From: Kribbella voronezhensis
Lineage (GTDB): Bacteria > Actinomycetota > Actinomycetes > Propionibacteriales > Kribbellaceae
Length of the DNA stretch: 64,000 nt
Direction of reading: 5' to 3'
Assembly: GCF_004365175.1 (NCBI RefSeq)
Contig: NZ_SOCE01000001.1
Location: 669,154-733,153 of the forward strand
Part shown: positions 52,486-61,009 of the stretch, piece after piece
Position numbering within the stretch: the stretch's first letter is position 1
Layout of the letters: each line of letters starts with the position of its first letter
Notes under the pieces: model-generated
What the model was told of the DNA's origin: nothing
What the model saw: the letters and a program-made list of their open reading frames with translations, nothing else
Database searches by the model: none
Made by a program: the position numbers and the translations under genes

Positions 52486-53294
52486 GACTGATCCGCCTCA
52501 AGCCACGCAGTACGGCGACGCTCGTGCTGGCGTCTCTGGTCGGCTTACTGGCCTTCGGTTGGCCGCTGTTCTGGCACAGCGCACAGGGTGGCGAATCGGC
52601 GCTCGGGCATACGACGGACGCTCCCTGGTTGTTCGTCCTGCTACTGCCGCTGCTGGTGGCCGTAGTACTGGCAGAGCTTGCCGAGTCGGCTATCGACGCC
52701 AAGGTGATCTCTCTGCTCGGCATGCTGGCAGCGGTGAGCGCTGCGCTCCGCGCGCTCGGCCCTGGGACGGCAGGGCTCGAGCCTGGATTCTTCCTGTTGA
52801 TCCTGGCCGGGCGTGCCTTCGGTGCGGGCTTCGGGTTCGTGCTCGGTTCGCTGTCGCTGCTGGCGGGCGCCCTGATCAGCGGTGGGGTCGGGCCGTGGAT
52901 GCCCTTCCAGATGTTCGCCTGCGCGTGGGTGGGCTGCTTCGCGGGCTTGCTCCCCCGCCTCGGCGGCCGGCTGGAAGTGCTGCTGCTGGCCGCGTACTCG
53001 ATGGTCGCCGGTGTCCTCTACGGCCTGGTGATGAACCTGTGGTTCTGGCCGTACGCGACCTTCGGCAGCGACTTCTCCTTCGTCCCCGGCGACTCACTCC
53101 TGGACAACCTGCACCGGTACTTCCTGTTCGTCGTAGCCACCTCACTGGGCTGGGACATCCCCCGCGGCATCCTGTGCGCAGTACTGGTCCTCGTCCTCGG
53201 CCGGCCGATCCTCAACGCGTTCCGCCGGACAGCACGCAAGGCGGCCTTCGACGTACCGGTCGTCTTCGAAGCCGGGAACCGCAGCGATGGCTGA
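52482..53294 (+). CDS. ECF transporter substrate-binding (S) component
   Basis: 270 residues with about six to seven membrane helices and the GRAFGAGFGFVLGSLSLLAGAL and GPWMPFQMFACAWVG segments seen in ECF S components. It is encoded between the ECF ATPase and cobU, under the B12 riboswitch, so cobalamin, cobinamide or alpha-ribazole is the likely ligand. The exact ligand cannot be read from the sequence. It overlaps cobU by 8 bases. Confidence 0.82.
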   Translation: MRLIRLKPRSTATLVLASLVGLLAFGWPLFWHSAQGGESALGHTTDAPWLFVLLLPLLVAVVLAELAESAIDAKVISLLGMLAAVSAALRALGPGTAGLEPGFFLLILAGRAFGAGFGFVLGSLSLLAGALISGGVGPWMPFQMFACAWVGCFAGLLPRLGGRLEVLLLAAYSMVAGVLYGLVMNLWFWPYATFGSDFSFVPGDSLLDNLHRYFLFVVATSLGWDIPRGILCAVLVLVLGRPILNAFRRTARKAAFDVPVVFEAGNRSDG

Positions 53295-53994
53295 ACTCGT
53301 CACCGGCCCCGACGGCGCACTGGTCGACGGCGTCCTGCGTCTAGGCGCCGACGGCATCGTCGCCGTCGAGGGCTACGAGGTGACGACCACCCGTACGCCG
53401 GACGGTCTGCGCTACGACATCCGTACGCCGGGCGGCGAGCGCCTCGCCTGGACCGCACCGACCACGACGGGCCACCGGACCCTCGTCCTGGGCGGGGCGC
53501 GCTCGGGCAAGTCGACCGAGGCCGAGCGTCTCCTCCACGACCACCCGGACACCGTGTATGTGGCGACCGGCTACACCGGAACAGCTGACGACCCGGAATG
53601 GGCCGAGCGGATCGCCAGGCACCGCGAGCGACGACCGGCGACCTGGGGTCTGGCAGAGACCGTCGATCTCGTGCCGCTGCTGGCGACGGACGGGCCGCCG
53701 TTGCTGATCGACTGCCTGACACTCTGGCTCGCCAGGGTGATGGACGACTGCGAGGTCTGGACTGACCACGCCGGGGTGCCCGATGTGGAGAGCCGGATCG
53801 CACAGCTGGCAGCCGCGTGGTCACAGACGCCGCGACTAGTGGTTGCCGTCAGCAACGAGGTGGGCTCGGGCGTGGTCCCCGCCGACGCCGGCACACGCCT
53901 CTACCGCGACCTGATGGGCCGCCTGAACGCAACCATCGCCCGCCGCTCCGACCACGTCCTCTGGTGCCTCGCAGGACGGACCATCCCCCTATGA
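53287..53994 (+). CDS. cobU: Adenosylcobinamide kinase/adenosylcobinamide-phosphate guanylyltransferase
   Basis: 235 residues. The CobU core starts near residue 62 with the P-loop GGARSGKS (69-76), then YVATGYTGTADDPEW and DCLTLWL. The enzyme phosphorylates adenosylcobinamide and adds GMP in the nucleotide-loop assembly of cobalamin. The first ~60 residues are an extra beta-rich domain not present in enteric CobU. The start overlaps the S-component gene by 8 bases and the stop overlaps cobS. Confidence 0.92.
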   Translation: MAELVTGPDGALVDGVLRLGADGIVAVEGYEVTTTRTPDGLRYDIRTPGGERLAWTAPTTTGHRTLVLGGARSGKSTEAERLLHDHPDTVYVATGYTGTADDPEWAERIARHRERRPATWGLAETVDLVPLLATDGPPLLIDCLTLWLARVMDDCEVWTDHAGVPDVESRIAQLAAAWSQTPRLVVAVSNEVGSGVVPADAGTRLYRDLMGRLNATIARRSDHVLWCLAGRTIPL

Positions 53995-54923
53995 CCACCG
54001 AGAACGCCACTCCAGACCCCGACCCGGACAACGCACCCACCACCGGCGACGAACCTCCACGACTCAGCACCGGCGACGAGCTACCGTCCCTGGGCACCGG
54101 CGACGAGCCGGCCGTTCACGAATCCGGCGACGCGGCGAGGCGGCGGCGGTGGAGTGACGGGTGCCGGCTGGCGGTTGGGACCTTGTCGGTGTTGCCCGCG
54201 CCGATGCCGCGTGTTGTTGATCGCACGGTGGCCGGGAAGGCGATGGTGCTCGCTCCTCTGGTCGGGTTGTTGCTGGGCGGCATCGCGGCGGCTGTCGTGG
54301 CCGGCGTACATGCACTGCAGCCAGGCGCCCCGCTGCTGGCCGCAGTACTGGGCGTTGTGGTTCTAGTGGCGCTGTCCGGCGCACTGCACCTCGACGGGCT
54401 GGCCGATACCGCGGACGGGCTGGGCAGCCGGCGGGACCGCGAGACGATGCTGCGGATCATGAAGCAGAGTGACATCGGCCCGTTCGGCGTCGTTGCGATC
54501 GTGGCCGTGCTGCTGATCGACGTCGCCGCCCTGACAGCTTGCATCCAGGCAGGTTTCGGCTGGCAGGCGATCCTCATCGCCGCAGTCGCCAGCCGCCTGA
54601 CCCTCCCCTGGTCCTGCCGCACGACCGTCCCGTCAGCAAGACCCGACGGCCTAGGCGCCATGGTCGCCGCCACGGTCCCTGCCCTCGCCGTACTCATCAC
54701 CACCGCCCTCGCCCTCGCCGCAGTCACCCTCACGACCTACGCCAGCCGCGGAGACGTTCAGCTTGTTGGTGGAGCGTTCGCTGTCGTCGTCGCGATCGCA
54801 GTCGGCCTGCTGATGATCCGCCGGGCGAGAACAGCATTCGGTGGCATCACCGGCGACACCCTCGGCGCCACCGTCGAACTCGCCCTCGCCGCCGCCCTGC
54901 TCACCCTCGCCGTAGTCACCTGA
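53991..54923 (+). CDS. cobS: Adenosylcobinamide-GDP ribazoletransferase (cobalamin synthase)
   Basis: 310 residues. A Pro/Asp-rich cytoplasmic N-terminus of ~50 residues precedes the CobS membrane domain with about six helices and the catalytic Asp cluster LDGLADTADGLGSRRDR. It joins alpha-ribazole-5'-phosphate to adenosylcobinamide-GDP in the membrane. No cobT is present in the window. The ATG overlaps the cobU stop. Confidence 0.93.
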   Translation: MTTENATPDPDPDNAPTTGDEPPRLSTGDELPSLGTGDEPAVHESGDAARRRRWSDGCRLAVGTLSVLPAPMPRVVDRTVAGKAMVLAPLVGLLLGGIAAAVVAGVHALQPGAPLLAAVLGVVVLVALSGALHLDGLADTADGLGSRRDRETMLRIMKQSDIGPFGVVAIVAVLLIDVAALTACIQAGFGWQAILIAAVASRLTLPWSCRTTVPSARPDGLGAMVAATVPALAVLITTALALAAVTLTTYASRGDVQLVGGAFAVVVAIAVGLLMIRRARTAFGGITGDTLGATVELALAAALLTLAVVT

Positions 54924-55093
54924 CAGACTCGCTCGGCGGCGCTGCGGGGTGCTGACCGGTGGGTGCATTACTGTCCTGCCGGGGGCTGGGACGGACAGGA
55001 CCGAGCGTAACGACGAGGACACATGGCGATCACTTTCCGGGTGGGGACAATCCGAGAGGCCGCGAAAGCGCCGCGATCCGTTATCTTTATGTA

Positions 55094-56284
55094 ATGAACG
55101 CAACCCGCCCCGCGCCTGGCTCGCAGGCTTCGCTCCGCGAAGCCAACCGCGAGCGCGTTCTGGGGGTTGTCCGCCAGCACGGCCCGCTGACGCAGGTCGA
55201 GATCGCCGCCGCCTCCGGGCTGTCCGCGGCGACCGTGTCGAACATGGTCAAGGAACTCGACCAGGCCGGCCTGGTCGGACTCTCCCGCAGCATCCGCAAC
55301 GGACGCCGCGCAGTACTGGTGTCGTTGGCTTCAGGTGGCGGCCTGCTGGCCGGCGTCGCCTTCGGCGAGCGTGATGTCCGCGTCGCGATCGCGTCCGAGA
55401 GCCGCGAGATCCTCGCCCAGCAACTGATGCCTTTGCAGGCCGACCACGTCGCCGACGACGGGATGGAGCGCGCGGCCCGGCTGCTCGCGGACCTGGCCGA
55501 GACGGTCGGCGCGGGTGTCGAGGACATCGGCGCGATCGGCTTCGGCCTGCCCGCCCCGGTGGATTCCGTCAGCGGCCAGGCCGGCTCTGACGCGGTCCTG
55601 CCGGGGTGGCGCGGCGTCAACGTCGCCGAGGCGATGGCCGGCCACCTCCGCGCCCCGGTCGTCCTGGACAACACCGCGAACCTGGCCGCCCTCGGCGAGC
55701 TGCGGGCCGGCGCGCTCCGCGGCGTACAGCACGGCTGCTACCTCAAGTTCTCGTACGGCGTGGGCGCCGGCATCGTGCTCGGCGGCGAGGTCTTCCGCGG
55801 CTCGGCCGGTACGGCGGGCGAGATCGGCCACCTCACCATCGACGAGAACGGCCCGATCTGCCGGTGCGGCAACCGCGGCTGCCTCGACACCTTCGTCGGC
55901 TCCCGGGCGTTGCTCAGCAGCCTCGCCGCCTCACATGGCCCACTCCGCCTGCGCGACATCATCACCCGGGCACTGGCCGGTGATCTCGGCTGCCGCCGGG
56001 TGATCGAGGACGCGGGCCGCCGGGTCGGCGTGGCCGTCGCCGGCCTGGTGAACCTGTTCAACCCTGAGGTCATCGTGGTCGGCGGCAAGATGGCCGAGGC
56101 CGGCGACCTGATCATGATCCCGCTGCGCGAGGCCCTGGACCGGTGCGCGATCCCGAGTGCCGCCGCGACCGTCGAGTTACGGCCGGCTGAACTCGGTGAC
56201 GAAGCCGATGTGCTCGGTGCCATCGAGTTGGCATCGGTACTCAGCCACGCCCGGGCCGCCAAGCCGGCGGAGACAACCGTGTAA
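55094..56284 (+). CDS. ROK-family transcriptional regulator
   Basis: 396 residues: a winged helix-turn-helix (about 20-75, with LTQVEIAAASGLSAATVSNM) followed by a ROK sugar-kinase-like domain. The zinc site GH...CRCGNRGC is present, but the N-terminal ATP-binding DxGxT of true ROK kinases is replaced (VAFGERDVRV), so it is a regulator, not a kinase. The ATG at 55094 has no ribosome site, but TATCTT lies 7-12 bases upstream, so the message may be leaderless. It precedes and probably represses the xylose-type ABC operon through palindromes in between. Confidence 0.9.
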   Translation: MNATRPAPGSQASLREANRERVLGVVRQHGPLTQVEIAAASGLSAATVSNMVKELDQAGLVGLSRSIRNGRRAVLVSLASGGGLLAGVAFGERDVRVAIASESREILAQQLMPLQADHVADDGMERAARLLADLAETVGAGVEDIGAIGFGLPAPVDSVSGQAGSDAVLPGWRGVNVAEAMAGHLRAPVVLDNTANLAALGELRAGALRGVQHGCYLKFSYGVGAGIVLGGEVFRGSAGTAGEIGHLTIDENGPICRCGNRGCLDTFVGSRALLSSLAASHGPLRLRDIITRALAGDLGCRRVIEDAGRRVGVAVAGLVNLFNPEVIVVGGKMAEAGDLIMIPLREALDRCAIPSAAATVELRPAELGDEADVLGAIELASVLSHARAAKPAETTV

Positions 56285-56301
56285 CAACGATATGTCTATT
56301 T

Positions 56302-56313
56302 CTTGAATTCAAG
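56302..56313. promoter_or_regulatory. Palindromic operator CTTGAATTCAAG
   Basis: Perfect 12-bp palindrome between the ROK gene and the sugar-binding protein gene, directly abutting a second one that shares the CTTGA...TCAAG ends. Probably a ROK-protein site. Confidence 0.65.
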
Positions 56314-56327
56314 CCTTGACGTCAAGG
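56314..56327. promoter_or_regulatory. Palindromic operator CCTTGACGTCAAGG
   Basis: Perfect 14-bp palindrome adjoining the first. Related half sites recur at about 56338-56344 (CCTTGAC) and 56371-56377 (CGTCAAG), the latter running into the AAGGAG ribosome site of the next gene. Confidence 0.65.
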
Positions 56328-56385
56328 CCGGTTGTGACCTTGACTCTGCTCAGGCCTACTCGGGCCCTCACGTCAAGGAGTCGCT

Positions 56386-57459
56386 ATGTCCGTGTCACCA
56401 ACCCGTCTGCTCGGCCTCGGCATCGCCGTCACCGCCGTTGCCCTCTCGCTGGCCGCTTGTGGGTCGGACGACAAGTCCGACGCGGGCGGCAGCAAGTCCG
56501 GTAACAAGATCGCGCTGCTGCTGCCCGAGTCGAAGACCACCCGGTACGAGAGCCTCGACCGGCCGCTGTTCACCGCGGCCCTGAAGACCGACTGCGCCGA
56601 CTGCGAGCTGATCTACAGCAACGCCGACCAGGACGCGGCCAAGCAGCAGCAGCAGGCCGAGGCCGCGCTGACCCAGGGCGCCAAGGTGCTCGTGCTCGAC
56701 CCGGTCGACGGCAAGGCCGCCGCCGCGGTCGTCGCCGCCGCGAAGGCGCAGAACGTTCCGGTCATCGCCTACGACCGCTTCATCGACGGCGCCAACTACT
56801 ACGTCTCGTTCGACAACGAGACGGTCGGCAAGCTGCAGGCGCAGACCCTGGTCGACACCTTGAAGGCGGCCGGCAAGACCACCGGCAACCTGGCCGTGAT
56901 CAACGGCTCGCCGACCGACCCGAACGCGGCCGACTTCAAGAAGGGCGCGCACAGCGTGCTCGACAGCAGCGGCTACAAGGTCGCCGCCGAGTTCGACACC
57001 CCGGACTGGAGCCCGGACAAGGCCCAGGCGTGGATGGAAGGCCAGCTCAGCGCGATCAAGAACGGCCTCGTCGGCGTGTACGCCGCCAACGACGGCACCG
57101 CCGGTGGCGCCATCGCGGCCCTCAAGGGTGGTGGCGTGAAGCCGCTGCCGCCGGTCACCGGTCAGGACTCCGAGCTCGCCGCGATCCAGCGGATCGTCGC
57201 CGGCGACCAGGCGATGACGATCTACAAGGCCGTCAAGCCGCAGGCCGAGGCCGCCGCCAAGGCAGCCGTCGCGCTCGCCGGTGGCGGCAAGGCCGACTCG
57301 ACCAGCGACTTCAAGGGTGTTCCCGCGACGATTCTGGACCCGATCGCCGTCACCAAGGCCAACATCAACGACACTGTGGTGAAGGACGGGATCTACAAGG
57401 TCACCGACATCTGCACCGCGTCGTTCCAGGCAGCCTGCGCAGCCGCCGGCCTCAAGTAA
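56386..57459 (+). CDS. Sugar ABC transporter substrate-binding lipoprotein (XylF/RbsB-type)
   Basis: 357 residues. The lipobox LAAC (Cys25) predicts a lipoprotein. The mature protein is a type-1 periplasmic-binding fold typical of pentose/hexose receptors, with NADQDAAKQQQQAE and VIAYDRFIDGANYYVSFDN as in XylF. AAGGAG at 56375-56380 fixes the ATG. Together with a ROK regulator, xylose or a similar monosaccharide is likely, though not proven. Confidence 0.9.
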   Translation: MSVSPTRLLGLGIAVTAVALSLAACGSDDKSDAGGSKSGNKIALLLPESKTTRYESLDRPLFTAALKTDCADCELIYSNADQDAAKQQQQAEAALTQGAKVLVLDPVDGKAAAAVVAAAKAQNVPVIAYDRFIDGANYYVSFDNETVGKLQAQTLVDTLKAAGKTTGNLAVINGSPTDPNAADFKKGAHSVLDSSGYKVAAEFDTPDWSPDKAQAWMEGQLSAIKNGLVGVYAANDGTAGGAIAALKGGGVKPLPPVTGQDSELAAIQRIVAGDQAMTIYKAVKPQAEAAAKAAVALAGGGKADSTSDFKGVPATILDPIAVTKANINDTVVKDGIYKVTDICTASFQAACAAAGLK

Positions 57460-57534
57460 GCCCGTTCCGGTGTGTGTCCCTGTCCCGGGGGCATACACCG
57501 GAACTGTGTGTCGTAAGCCTCAGGAGGCTGATCA

Positions 57535-58350
57535 ATGACTGTCACTCCCACCCCTGCAACAGTGGGCACCGGCACGGTGCTGTCGCTGCGGGGCGTCTCG
57601 AAGCGGTTCGGCGCCGTCCAGGCGCTGAAGAACATCGAGCTCGACGTCCGGGCCGGCGAGGTGCTCGCGCTGGTCGGCGACAACGGCGCCGGCAAGTCGA
57701 CGCTGGTGAAGACCATCGCCGGCGTCTACACCGCCGACGACGGCTCGATGGTGTTCGACGGGGCGGAGGTGCGAGTGGGCAGTCCGGCCGAGGCACAGCA
57801 ACTCGGCATCGCCACCGTCTTCCAGGACCTGGCCCTGTGCGACAACCTCGACGTGGTCGCGAACCTGTACCTCGGGCGCGAACTGCGCAACGGCAAGGTG
57901 CTCGACGAGGTGGAGATGGAACGCTCCTCCTGGGAGCTGCTCCGCCAGTTGTCCGCCAAGATCCCGAGCGTCCGGATCCCGGTGGCCAGCCTGTCCGGCG
58001 GTCAGCGGCAGACGGTCGCGATCGCCCGCAGCCTGCTCGGCCAGCCCAAGGTCGTCATGCTGGACGAGCCGACCGCGGCCCTCGGCGTCGCTCAGACCGC
58101 CGAGGTCCTCAACCTGGTCGAGCGGCTGCGCGAGCGCGGGCTGGCGGTCATCCTGATCAGCCACAACATGGCCGACGTGATGGCGGTTGCCGACCGGGTC
58201 GCCGTCCTGCGGCTCGGCCGCAACAACGGTGTCTTCACGGTCAGCGAGACGAAGTCGCAGGACATCATCGCCGCGATCACCGGCGCCACCGACAACGCAG
58301 TCTCCGAGCGCGCGGCGCGCCGGACCCGGCAGGAAGGTTCCGCATCATGA
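57535..58350 (+). CDS. Sugar ABC transporter ATP-binding protein (single-domain, FrcA/XylG-type)
   Basis: 271 residues, one ATPase domain: Walker A GDNGAGKST (about 48-56), signature LSGGQRQTVAIAR and VVMLDEPTAALG. Enteric RbsA/XylG proteins have two such domains (~500 residues); single-domain versions like this are known in FrcA-type systems and work as homodimers. The stop overlaps the permease start. Confidence 0.92.
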   Translation: MTVTPTPATVGTGTVLSLRGVSKRFGAVQALKNIELDVRAGEVLALVGDNGAGKSTLVKTIAGVYTADDGSMVFDGAEVRVGSPAEAQQLGIATVFQDLALCDNLDVVANLYLGRELRNGKVLDEVEMERSSWELLRQLSAKIPSVRIPVASLSGGQRQTVAIARSLLGQPKVVMLDEPTAALGVAQTAEVLNLVERLRERGLAVILISHNMADVMAVADRVAVLRLGRNNGVFTVSETKSQDIIAAITGATDNAVSERAARRTRQEGSAS

Positions 58351-59642
58351 GCACCCCGGTCGACGGATCGAAGGCTCCCGTGCAGGACACCGTGCCGGAA
58401 GCGCAGGAGGCGGCGGCACTGCCCGCCGACCTGCAGGACGAGCGCCTGATCGCGAGCAACGGCGTCAGCGGAGCGATCTCCGCCTTCACCTCGCGGCTGC
58501 GGTCCGGTGACCTCGGGTCGGTGCCCGTGGTGGTCGGCCTGGTCATCATCTGGGCGGTCTTCCAGATCGCCAACAACTCCTTCCTTTCCAGCCGCAACCT
58601 GGTCAACCTGACCTTGCAGACGACGTCGGTCGGGGTCATTGCCCTGGGCATCGTTCTTGTCCTGCTGCTGGGTGAGATCGACCTGTCCGTCGGTTCGGTC
58701 AGCGGACTGGCCGGTGCCGTGCTCGGCGTGACGTTCGTCAACAAGGGCTGGCCGCTACTGCTGTCGCTGGTGGTCTCGGCCCTGCTCGGCCTGGTGATCG
58801 GCTTGTTCTACGGCGCGTTGTACACCCGCTTCGGGGTGCCCAGCTTCGTCATCACGCTGGCCGGCCTTCTCGGCTTCCTCGGTCTCCAGTTGCTGGTCCT
58901 GGGCAAGGAAGGCACGCTGAACATCCCGTTCGACTCCGGCATCGTCAAGTTCGCCACCCAGAGCTTCCTGTCGCCGGCGCTGGCCTACGGGCTGGTCGTG
59001 GTGGTCGTCGCGGCGTACGCGCTGAGCCGGCTGCGCAACCGGGGTGCCCGTGCGGCCGCGGGCTTGTCCACGGCGCCCACCGCGATGATCGCGATCAAGG
59101 CGGCCGCCCTCGCGTTGGTGCTGTTGATCCCGGTTCTGGTCCTGAACGGCGACCGTGGTGTCTCGTCGATGTTCCTGCTCTTCGTCGCGTTGGTGCTGGC
59201 CACCGACTTCATGATCCGGCGGACCCGCTGGGGCCGTTCGGTGGTGGCGGTCGGCGGCAACGTCGAGGCGGCCCGGCGAGCCGGTATCAACGTGCGGTTC
59301 ATCTATCTGTCGGTCTTCGCGGCCTGTTCCACCTTCGCCGCCGTCGGTGGCATCCTGGCCACCGCCCGGCTGATCGCGGTGAACCAGAGCACCGGTGGTG
59401 GGGACACCAACCTGAACGCGATCGCTGCCGCCGTCATCGGTGGTACCAGCCTCTTCGGTGGCCGCGGTTCGGCGTACTCCGCACTGCTCGGCGCGCTGGT
59501 GATCATGTCGATCTCCAACGGCCTGGCGCTGCTCAGCCTGGACTCCAGCGTGCGCTACATGGTGACGGCCGGCGTTCTGCTGGTCGCCGTCACGATCGAC
59601 TCCCTCAGCCGTCGCAGCCGGCAGGCGCACGGCCGGGCGTAA
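58347..59642 (+). CDS. Sugar ABC transporter permease (XylH-type)
   Basis: 431 residues with ten or more membrane helices of the BPD_transp_2 family. LLLGEIDLSVGSV and the late GGNVEAARRAGINV and AAVIGGTSLFGGRG segments are characteristic of ribose/xylose-type permeases. A ~55-residue cytoplasmic N-terminus precedes helix 1. Last gene of the operon, followed by two strong hairpins. Confidence 0.93.
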   Translation: MSTPVDGSKAPVQDTVPEAQEAAALPADLQDERLIASNGVSGAISAFTSRLRSGDLGSVPVVVGLVIIWAVFQIANNSFLSSRNLVNLTLQTTSVGVIALGIVLVLLLGEIDLSVGSVSGLAGAVLGVTFVNKGWPLLLSLVVSALLGLVIGLFYGALYTRFGVPSFVITLAGLLGFLGLQLLVLGKEGTLNIPFDSGIVKFATQSFLSPALAYGLVVVVVAAYALSRLRNRGARAAAGLSTAPTAMIAIKAAALALVLLIPVLVLNGDRGVSSMFLLFVALVLATDFMIRRTRWGRSVVAVGGNVEAARRAGINVRFIYLSVFAACSTFAAVGGILATARLIAVNQSTGGGDTNLNAIAAAVIGGTSLFGGRGSAYSALLGALVIMSISNGLALLSLDSSVRYMVTAGVLLVAVTIDSLSRRSRQAHGRA

Positions 59643-59652
59643 CCGACCCGGT

Positions 59653-59686
59653 GGGCCCTCGTCAGACCCCTGCTCGGCGAGGGCCC
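59653..59686 (+). terminator. Terminator hairpin 1 after the sugar ABC operon
   Basis: GGGCCCTCG...CGAGGGCCC, perfect 9-bp stem, 10 bases past the permease stop. Confidence 0.65.
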
Positions 59687-59717
59687 GCCGTTCCACCTCA
59701 GTAACCCCCCCGTACGA

Positions 59718-59753
59718 CGGAGGCGTCGCTCCCCGCCCGGAGCGACGCCTCCG
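59718..59753 (+). terminator. Terminator hairpin 2 after the sugar ABC operon
   Basis: CGGAGGCGTCGCTCC paired with GGAGCGACGCCTCCG, a perfect 15-bp stem with a 6-base loop followed by TTGCCTT. Strong intrinsic terminator. Confidence 0.8.
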
Positions 59754-59793
59754 TTGCCTTGTGCCCCGATCGGCATGGGCCAGAATGTGGACC

Positions 59794-61008
59794 ATGAGCA
59801 TTCGCCGGGCGTCGATCAAGGCGCAACCGACCACCGAAGACCACGCCGTCACCACGCTGGAACTGTTCTTCGACCTGGTCTTCGTCTTCGCGCTGACCCA
59901 GATCACCGCGCTGATGGCGCACGACCTGAGCTGGCAGGGCGTACTGCGTGGCCTGTTGCTGATCGGGCTGCTGTGGTGGAGCTGGATCGGGTTCTCCTGG
60001 CTCTGCAACCTGGTCAAGGCCGACGAGGGATCGGTCCGCGGCGTGATGGTCGCCGCGATGGCGGCGATGTTCGTGATCGCCCTGGCCATCCCGGAGGCGT
60101 TCCACGACCTGCCCGGCGGCCTGCCCGGTCCGGTGGTGATCGCGATCGCGTACTTCGTCTTCCGCGCGATGCACCTGTGGTTGTTCTGGCTGATCGCCGA
60201 CGGCGACGCCGGACTGCGCCGTACGCTGCTCAGGTTCGCGCCCTCGATGCTGGCCGGTACGGCGTTGCTGCTGATCGCCTCGCAGTTCCACGGCAACAAC
60301 CAGACGCTCTTCTGGGCTCTCGCGCTGGCCGCGGACTACGGGGGCACCTATCTGATCGACGCCCGCGGCTGGCGGCTGCGCTCGGCGGCCCACTTCGCCG
60401 AGCGGCACGGCCTGATCGTCATCATCGCGCTCGGCGAGTCGATCGTCGCGATCGGCGTCGGCGTCACCGACCTGCCGATCTCCTGGCCGATCCTGCTCGC
60501 CGCCCTGCTCGGACTGATCGTCTCCGCGGCCCTGTGGTGGATCTACTTCGACGCCACCGCGCAGTACGGCGAACAGGCGCTCGCCTCCGAGCCGCTGGAG
60601 ACCCGGCCGAAGCTGGGCCGCGACGCCTACACCTTCCTGCACTTCCCGATGGTGGCCGGCATCGTGCTGCTCGCGCTGGGGCTGAAGAAGGTGCTCGAGT
60701 ACGTCGGCGACAGCGAACACCACCACCTGGACGACCCACTCAAGGGCATCGGCCTCTACGCGCTCTTCGCCGGCGTCGTGCTCTATCTGCTCGGACACGT
60801 CGGCTTCAAATGGCGGACCACTCACCGGCTCGGCGTGAGCCGCCTGGTGACGGCAGCACTCTGCCTCATCGCGATCCCGGCCGTCGGCCACCTGCCGGCG
60901 CTCGCCGAGGTCGCAGTACTGGCTGCGCTGCTGTCGTTGCTGGTCGCCTTCGAGGCGGTCCGCTATGCCCGCGAACGTGAGGAACTACGGCACGGCGCCC
61001 ACGAGTAG
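59794..61008 (+). CDS. Low-temperature requirement protein A (LtrA) family membrane protein
   Basis: 404 residues with about ten to twelve membrane helices and the LtrA-family opening TTLELFFDLVFVFALTQIT plus a central AERHGLIVIIALGESIVAIG. The family is named from Listeria; its biochemical role is unknown. ATG at 59794 or 59785; neither has a good ribosome site. Convergent with the SARP gene, with one base between stop codons. Confidence 0.9.
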   Translation: MSIRRASIKAQPTTEDHAVTTLELFFDLVFVFALTQITALMAHDLSWQGVLRGLLLIGLLWWSWIGFSWLCNLVKADEGSVRGVMVAAMAAMFVIALAIPEAFHDLPGGLPGPVVIAIAYFVFRAMHLWLFWLIADGDAGLRRTLLRFAPSMLAGTALLLIASQFHGNNQTLFWALALAADYGGTYLIDARGWRLRSAAHFAERHGLIVIIALGESIVAIGVGVTDLPISWPILLAALLGLIVSAALWWIYFDATAQYGEQALASEPLETRPKLGRDAYTFLHFPMVAGIVLLALGLKKVLEYVGDSEHHHLDDPLKGIGLYALFAGVVLYLLGHVGFKWRTTHRLGVSRLVTAALCLIAIPAVGHLPALAEVAVLAALLSLLVAFEAVRYAREREELRHGAHE

Positions 61009-61009
61009 C

